This document shows positions 1 through 5,290 of a DNA stretch of 5,290 nucleotides, one piece after another. The DNA lies in NCBI GenBank assembly GCA_017938565.1, contig JAGBBI010000164.1:1-5290 (forward strand), written 5' to 3'. The position numbers and the translations under genes are program-made. This DNA is from Clostridia bacterium (GTDB lineage Bacteria > Bacillota_A > Clostridia > Christensenellales > UBA1242). Below the pieces are notes generated by a model. That model searched no databases. It was not told the DNA's origin and saw nothing but the letters and a program-made list of their open reading frames with translations. Within the stretch, counting starts at the first letter, position 1. The number at the start of each line of letters is the position of its first letter.

Positions 1-3000
1 AAAGCGGAGCAGGAGCAGATAGTGTCCTTGAAGCAACCGCTGACTACCGAAGAATTGCAAAAGCAATTACAAAAACTTCGGAGATTAAACTAACAACCGT
101 TAATGCAACGCCGGGACAAATTGCAACACTTATGTCCTCAGTCCAAGGAAGTCTTGAAACCGCTGAACTTCACGTTATATGTCAATACAACAGTTCAGTA
201 TACGCATCAGATTATTATCCATCATCATGGACAATAATTGATGATTTAAATGGATATTTTGATGTTTCAACTTACGACACCGGAAGTAACAATTTTGGAC
301 TTGACTACAACGAAGATGACTACTTATTATTCGCACTTGACTTCTTCAACGTAGCGAATGCAAAAGGTGTTAACTCAACTCTACTTGGAGATTACATCGC
401 CGACCTTGGCCCAGAGACTTGGGATGCAATATCTTGGGCGACCCTGTCAACAACGTTAAGACTTACTACGAAATACGAAGAGTACTCAAAACTTATAAAG
501 ACAAACACCATCTATTTCGCAGACTTCATTAACTTGTTCCCAGAGACCGCATTAAAAACACTAATCTTTGGCTGGTCAAACGACCTTGCCAACATCAAAC
601 TAAATACCAACGTGGAAACCGACTTTACTGCAACACTTTCGACCACAACACAAGGCGGTTACTCAGACACATCAATCAACTTCGTTTCATTTGGCTTCTT
701 CACCGAAGGTTCAATTGTTAAAATGGACATTACCGAATTAGCACAATCTGAAATGAAAAAACCAGAAGACTTTATCCACCCAGGTACAATAGTTAACGGT
801 GCAACAATAAACAGCACCCGATTTGACAGTCCTAATTTCATAGACAGCGAAAGCACTTCCCTTCCTCTTTCAACCGAAGACGAAGCCAGTGATAAAGTCG
901 CTTATGACTATACAACTGACGAGATAGTTCTCCGTAACAATATGATGTCTGTAGTCAATGTTTCAGCAGAAATCTTAGTTAAATTTAATATTGATGCCCT
1001 AGCCGTTGACCGAACAGCAAGCACAATTGATTTAACAACACTAACAGATAAAGAAAACGGAAACTATTGGGCATATCTTGAAAAAATCGCCGACCTTGCC
1101 GACCTTGGACTTCTTGAAGAATATGAAAAAGGCTACGGAATTCCAAGACTTAAAACCGGAGCAAGCGTCCCAGAATCCGATTTAATCAAATATGTAATGG
1201 TTGATGGCGGATATTTACAAATAGAGTTTAAGGCCCTTGAAATCTATCAAGGCTACATAACCGGAAAATATTCACCAAAAGACGGAGAAGAAGATAATAC
1301 ATTCTCAAGAAAAGACGCTGAGAATAAACTTCAAGAGTTAGCCGACGACGGCACCTTGAAATATGACACATCGCTGGATATAATTGAAGATAAACTTCAA
1401 TATATGCAAACATTAATAACAAAATACGCACTTGACCTTGAAGATATTAACAATTTCGGCTATGCTGAAATAAACACAACCGGAGCCGATGGTATAAAGA
1501 GTGAAAATGCAATATATCAAACTATTGCACCACAAATCAGAACTTCACACGATAAGGCTAAAAACCAAAGCAATGTGATGATAACAATAAACGAACTATC
1601 TGGTTACCACTTCCTCGGAGTTATCTTAAGAAACGAAAGTGCATACAATACGGCATTTGAAATTACCACACAAACAAACAACAATCGAAATGACCGTACA
1701 TTCAGAGCAAGGAATTCAATCTTCTTTAGCGTGGACAACGCACAAACAGGAAATGCGTTCTGGCAAAAAACTGGTTCAGACAGTTATACCCTAATACTAA
1801 CCCTAAGCGGAGCCTTAACCAGCGAATACACCGTAATTGCACTATACGAAGATTTGCTCTATCCTGCGGACCTTGACATCAATAAATATAATGACACAAG
1901 ATTTACAATTACAGAACAAGACACAAACGAGGCAATCACCGACATCGAAGGAAATGAATTAAATGTTGGCGACCACATCGAAGCCACCGACCTATATGGC
2001 TTTGACCACGTTAAGAACTCATACTTTAATATCTTCCAAAACAGCGACAATCACAAATACTACACCGATATTAAATATGAAAATGAGTACAGCGGAGATA
2101 TCTACATTATGGGCACAAATCCTAAGTACATAAGAGTTACATATAACCCATATACAACCGACACAAGTTACGAAGGATATGTACAAGGAAGCCTACTTGT
2201 TGGAAAATCTACCCCACTAAACTTAAACGCAGTCATTTACCCATATGGACAATTTGCTGGCTGGTTATTTACAAACAACGTAAGCCAAGAAACAATTGAA
2301 GAAAGCAATGCACAATCAACAACCGTGATAGACGGAGAAACCTATTACGAATATTACGTAGACACATCAAAAGACAGTACAGCTTACTATCTACACAAAT
2401 TATTCGAACTTAGGTACAAGACCGGTCCAGATGACGTACCTGCAAATACACAAATAGACTACGGTTACGCAGACTTTGAATTAAAGCCAGACTTATCAAA
2501 CAGTTTGTTTGCTCCAACAAGGATGTATTACAATGGAAAAGTTTACTACGCTTACACCTACCGAGCACTTGGTGAAGACCAAGTAGACTACGGCGCAACA
2601 GCAACAATCTTTGACTACTTAAATTTACGCCTTGGAATTACAAGCGGAACTTTCTATGCAACAAACGACTTTAACTATTTATTACGTACATTCTACCCAT
2701 CATTAGTAAACCGAGACGAAGACAGTCTTGCAACAGCAGAAATTCTTTTGGTTTACGACGATGGCGAAAAGGAAACACTAACTCTTCACGCAAATATTAA
2801 AAACAACAGCGCAAGAGAACAATATGTATCCGACACATTGTTTGGAAGGATAAGTTACAACGGCTACAACGGAAGCCTAACCGACTCGCTAATTTACGGA
2901 TTCAGCGAAGACCCATACCGTATAAGTAATACGGTATACGTAAAAGGCTCTGAACTTAGCCTTGGCGACAAAAAGACACTTCTAACCAACAATACAAGAG

Positions 3001-5290
3001 TATTCACCTATGTAAATGGCAGATTTGTAAACATTTGGAACGAATTAAGCCACGAATGTATGCGCATACCATACTTCTTAGCCGGAGACAGCGATGGTGC
3101 ATGGGCAGATTTCATTACTTCACTTTCACCAAAGAAAGCTGAAATAAGTTACGGAACAACGGTAAGCACCGACCCAATCTATACATTCGGAAGTGATAAT
3201 TTTAATTCAATCACAAACACATCAAACGCAGTTGTAAACAGGTTGCAAGGCGGAACAGAGACCCTTCCAGAAGGAAGTAAAGTTGACGAGTACAACAAAG
3301 TACAAATCTACAACGCCTATTCAACCGACAAAGATGGAAACATCATAAGCGACTTTACACAGGTTAAGTTGGCAATTCCAAACGTTTACGGAACCAACCA
3401 AGGCCACTTCATTGCCGGCAACAAGACGAACTACAATATGCTATGTGCAAGACTAAGTTACCGTGCAACAATCATCGCCTACTTCACCACCGCATATTAC
3501 ACAATGTATATAAACGTTGGTGAAATCGAACAGATTTACGACCCAACATATGGCGAACCAAAACCAGAAGACGAAGATGAATTGAATATAACCGGCAAAA
3601 AGACTTTCTATACTTCATACAGCAAGGATACACTTAAATCTGATGGCAACGGCGGTTACACAAACAACGGCTTTGAGCAAGACTTCTATATTAAAAACCC
3701 ATCAGGTGAAAACGTTTTAACTTACGTAATTGATGATTCAAGTGGTCAGTTTATGCAAGAAACTAATGTTGAAGACCCATATACCGCAAGCAAACTAGGT
3801 CAATACATCTACGATATTACCGGAAACCTACTAACGAACACAACAACAGTCTACAGCGTAACAACCACAGCCAACACCGGATACATAAAGAACGCAAAAC
3901 CAACGGCAACAGCCTACGCAACGATTTTGGACGAAGGTTACTTAGGACCACTTAAATCTGAAAATCTCGAACAACTTATCTCGAACGCAAAAGACGTCGA
4001 CCTCGAGAACCCATCATTTGACCCAGCAAGCATGGCAAGCATATTATTCAGTCAATCAGATTACTTTGTTCTTGCAACCGCTCGTGAAGGCAACACCTTA
4101 ACCGACCATACAAAGGCAGACGCAAGCCTTGTCTTCACTAAGTTAAAAGAAAGTTATACAGATAAAGTTTCTTCAACAACTATTTTTTATCATGACTCCG
4201 CTCCATTCTATCAAAAAGAAGAGGAAGGCAACACATTTATTAGTAATTCCAACCATATCTACACGATGCTATTCAAGACGAACAATCCAAGCGAGATGTT
4301 TATCGACGGCAACTACATAATCGTAGCATTGAACAGCGTAGATGCGATAGAGACCTACACGTTGAGCGAGTCAGTATCAGACATCACGCAATACGTAGAA
4401 GGAACCGGAAACAACGCAAGCCTAGTAAAAGAGCGAATTGAGATCAACACATCAAGCGACGACTTAGTACAGATTGTACCGCTTGTATCAACCTCAGACG
4501 ACTTTGCCGGATTAACAGCCGAGACACTCACCGGAGGAATACAAACGAAACAATCAAAACTGGTAGTACGTGTAAAAGTGAAAGCATTGTCGGGTAAAGG
4601 CTACCCAAGTGTACAAATAATCTTAAACGGAACAACCAAAGAACAAGACCAAGACGTCGAAGGGTTAAGCAGAGCTACACAATACTACGAAGCCTACTAT
4701 ATAAAGGATGGCGAGCAATACCAAATCGACCCAGACACCTATAAATACGGGAACTTCAAAGCGTTCAACAACGAGATTTCAACCGACGATGAAGGCAACG
4801 TACAAAGCAGTGCGAACGATGTAATAATCAACTGTGCGTTCCAAGTGAACTGCGTAGCCCTAGACGTATCAATGGACTACACAGCAGACGACCACACCGG
4901 ATACCTAAACACCCCATCACACGAGAACGACGAGGTTGACCTAGTCGATATTTCAACCGAAAGCTTAATCAACCTATTAATTGAAGCTGCACAAGCACAA
5001 GCGGACGGCAAAAAGGTACAATTAGGCGATAAAGAAGTAAGTTACGACCAACTAACGACCACCCTATCAAACCTATTCAGCAACTACTCAATCTACAAAT
5101 TCAAGGGTGCGAACTACTACCTAGAACAACTAAACGAATTCACTTCAGTCTTGTCAACAGCCTACCGCAACGCCGACGGCTCAATTAACGAAAACGCACT
5201 AAATCATTTAGATATATACGCAAATACAATTGGTGAAACTAATGTTGAATCAATAAAAAATGCAATAAGAGATGGCTCTTTGGTTCTTTC
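1..5290 (+). CDS. Internal fragment of a giant, modular, beta-rich protein of unknown family (partial at both ends)
   Basis: Codons start at base 3; bases 1-2 end a preceding codon and bases 5289-5290 begin an incomplete one. I translated all 1,762 codons and found no stop, so the gene exceeds 5.3 kb. I do not recognise the family. Visible properties: Asn/Thr/Ser/Tyr/Asp-rich; acidic (25 Asp/Glu against 12 Lys/Arg in residues 1-200); Cys only at 60, 1019, 1148, 1611 and 1617; Trp only at 76, 140, 145, 191, 356, 587, 754, 1012 and 1034. There is no membrane-length hydrophobic run, LPxTG-type motif or HExxH-type motif. Predicted beta-rich stretches alternate with short helical units near 1-55, 155-200, 345-480, 1317-1360 and 1650-1740. 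Low Cys, polar composition and size resemble large secreted or surface adhesin-like proteins; that role and location are inference. A large phage structural protein is an alternative. The first in-frame ATG (base 132) has no ribosome-binding site and lies within open coding sequence, so it is not the start. The frame is very sure, the function is not. Confidence 0.95.
45..152 (+). repeat. Helix-loop-helix repeat unit 1 (protein level)
   Basis: Residues 15-50. An amphipathic helix around YRRIAKAITK is followed by SEIKL (26-30), a short loop and a second helix starting PGQIATLM (37-44). Aligned without gaps at offset 1304, residues 18-46 match 1322-1350: five identities (I22, L30, P37, A41, S46) and about nine conservative pairs. 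It also resembles the unit at 158-195 (Y15/Y158, K20/K163, I22/I165, N34/N177, P37/P180). This is an eye alignment; identity is low. Confidence 0.5.
474..587 (+). repeat. Helix-loop-helix repeat unit 2 (protein level)
   Basis: Residues 158-195. The first helix is YEEYSKLIK, the loop carries I170, and the second helix begins FPETALKTLIF (179-189). The second helix matches VPESDLIKYVM at 389-399 at offset 210 without gaps, sharing P-E-[ST]-x-L; I170 and I380 fall in register. LKTLIFGWSND also resembles MASILFSQSDY at 1344-1354. Helix assignment is from residue pattern only. Confidence 0.5.
1050..1217 (+). repeat. Helix-loop-helix repeat unit 3 (protein level)
   Basis: Residues 350-405. The first helix is YWAYLEKIADLADLG (355-369), and the second begins VPESDLIKYVM (389-399), matching unit 2. 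After it, YLQIEFKALEIY (404-415) pairs with YSIYKFKGANYY (1695-1706) downstream of unit 5. The neighbouring helical stretch 439-470 contains ADDGTLKY (447-454) and may be another copy: NADGSIN at 1723-1729 and QADGKKV at 1666-1672 have a similar D-G turn. Confidence 0.45.
1089..1106 (+). repeat. 9-bp tandem duplication (gccgacctt x 2)
   Basis: Two adjacent copies of gccgacctt encode A-D-L-A-D-L (363-368) in the first helix of unit 3. A 13-base match, atcgccgaccttg, also occurs at 396-408 (I-A-D-L, residues 132-135). It is probably a small in-frame slippage duplication. Confidence 0.6.
2343..2618 (+). other. Tyrosine-rich beta segment of the giant protein
   Basis: Residues 781-872 contain 17 Tyr in 92 positions (781, 782, 784, 785, 795, 796, 805, 820, 822, 842, 843, 848, 849, 851, 853, 863, 872), several as YY pairs or alternating Y-x-Y. 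Alternation suggests beta strands with one Tyr-covered face. Such surfaces occur in carbohydrate-binding and adhesive proteins, but no binding motif is recognised here. Confidence 0.6.
3555..3581 (+). other. Proline/acidic interdomain linker
   Basis: Residues 1185-1193 read EPKPEDEDE, the most concentrated acidic run in the window. It falls between an aromatic strand-rich part ending near 1180 and a Gly/Asn/Thr-rich part from about 1195. Short Pro/acidic runs usually join folded domains; the boundary is inferred. Confidence 0.5.
3759..3773 (+). repeat. 15-bp direct repeat, copy 1
   Basis: gaaactaatgttgaa, in frame, encodes ETNVE (residues 1253-1257). It is identical to 5235-5249 and lies in a short patch of AT-ending codons. 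Matching does not extend to either side. Confidence 0.7.
3951..4082 (+). repeat. Helix-loop-helix repeat unit 4 (protein level)
   Basis: Residues 1317-1360. The helix SENLEQLISNA is followed by KDVDL (1330-1334) and DPASMASILFS (1340-1350). This is the clearest bridge between the N- and C-terminal units: KDVDL, SEIKL (26-30) and KKVQL (1670-1674) sit in register, and the following DPASMASIL, TPGQIATLM and SYDQLTTTL align with no gap. The coding DNA here holds an unusual cluster of TCGA tetramers and two rare CTC codons. Confidence 0.5.
4263..5207 (+). other. Segment of the gene with altered synonymous codon use
   Basis: In residues 1421-1740, Leu uses CTA 12, TTA 8 and CTT 1, and Val uses GTA 18 and GTT 1. 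In residues 1-400, CTT 20 and CTA 6, GTT 12 and GTA 4 are used. GAG is also much commoner in the segment. The flanks, 4141-4260 and 5208-5290, are rich in AT-ending codons. The encoded protein is beta-rich (about 1420-1640) followed by helical unit 5. The middle of the gene (residues 400-1420) is mixed for Val codons. Confidence 0.65.
4950..5111 (+). repeat. Helix-loop-helix repeat unit 5 (protein level)
   Basis: Residues 1650-1703. ISTESLINLLIEAAQAQADG (1650-1669) resembles LKSENLEQLISNA of unit 4. KKVQL (1670-1674) and VSYDQLTTTLSNLFS (1679-1693) then follow the consensus [KS]-[KED]-[VI]-x-L-x(5)-[VAF]-[STD]-[YP]-x-[QS]-[LIM]-[TA]-[TS]-x-[LM] that I derive from units 1, 4 and 5. A further helical stretch, 1705-1740, follows directly. 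Confidence 0.5.
5235..5249 (+). repeat. 15-bp direct repeat, copy 2
   Basis: This is the same 15 bases as 3759-3773, again in frame as ETNVE (residues 1745-1749), 1,476 bp (492 codons) downstream. It sits in the AT-ending patch that follows the codon-shifted segment. Confidence 0.7.

Noticed and set aside
10..93. AGGAG-like run near base 10 followed by GTG at 22
   Set aside because: It opens only a 23-codon frame-1 ORF ending at TAA 91-93, inside the real frame.
132..134. First in-frame ATG as a possible gene start
   Set aside because: There is no Shine-Dalgarno-like sequence upstream (caaattgcaacactt). The 43 codons before it read as similar protein, and repeat unit 1 spans the site.
659..2607. 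Four short antisense ORFs (659-856, 1228-1431, 1859-2050, 2410-2607)
   Set aside because: They lie opposite the continuous frame-3 coding sequence, are only 63-67 codons long, start partly at TTG or GTG without a clear ribosome-binding site, and have Leu/Ser/Arg-rich products typical of antisense shadows.
3051..3059. His-Glu-Cys at residues 1017-1019 as a metalloprotease site
   Set aside because: The second His of HExxH is absent and no other zinc-ligand motif is nearby.
3462..3515. Aromatic/hydrophobic stretch RATIIAYFTTAYYTMYI (residues 1154-1170) as a membrane helix
   Set aside because: It is rich in Tyr and Thr, alternates like beta strands, and is too polar for a typical transmembrane segment.
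4183..4188. T6 run as a terminator
   Set aside because: There is no GC-rich hairpin before it, and the coding frame passes straight through (T-I-F-Y).
5172..5201. NADGSINENA (1723-1732) as an EF-hand or dockerin calcium loop
   Set aside because: It lacks the regular Asp/Asn ligands of the DxDxDG loop; the D-G turn fits the helix-loop-helix repeat better.

Overview
The window is the interior of one very large protein-coding gene. Reading the + strand from base 3 gives 1,762 consecutive sense codons and runs off both ends of the window with no in-frame stop, start, signal peptide or C-terminal anchor. The other five frames are broken by frequent stops and hold only short chance ORFs. No RNA gene, mobile element, CRISPR array, promoter, terminator or gene boundary is visible.

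The product is acidic and rich in Asn, Thr, Ser, Tyr and Asp. It has only 5 Cys and 9 Trp, no membrane-length hydrophobic stretch and no enzyme motif I recognise. This is typical of giant secreted or surface-displayed beta-rich proteins (adhesins, stalk or fibre proteins), but I cannot assign a family and the role is inference. By eye the DNA is AT-rich (G+C about 40 %, not counted), with codons ending mostly in A or C. TGG is the only Trp codon and TGA is never used in frame, which fits the standard bacterial/archaeal code. The source could be a low-GC bacterium (for example a gut Firmicute or relative), an archaeon or a large phage; the sequence does not decide.

Layout by residue (residue n starts at base 3n). 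1-55 and 155-200 are predicted helical units separated by a beta-rich part. 200-345 is beta-rich with acidic loops, and 345-480 is helical. 500-1180 is a long aromatic beta-rich stretch, including a very Tyr-rich part at 781-872. 1185-1193 is a Pro/acidic linker. 1195-1310 is beta-rich, 1317-1360 helical, 1420-1640 beta-rich and 1650-1740 helical.

Two kinds of hidden structure stand out. First, a degenerate helix-loop-helix repeat recurs at least five times, often after a beta part that begins with a hydrophobic-Ser-Thr-x-Asp/Glu box. This suggests a modular protein built from diverged copies of a beta-plus-helix unit. Second, synonymous codon choice changes along the gene. CTT and GTT dominate Leu and Val early; CTA and GTA dominate between about 4263 and 5207, and this segment is flanked by AT-ending codon islands. 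That hints at segments of different history inside one gene.
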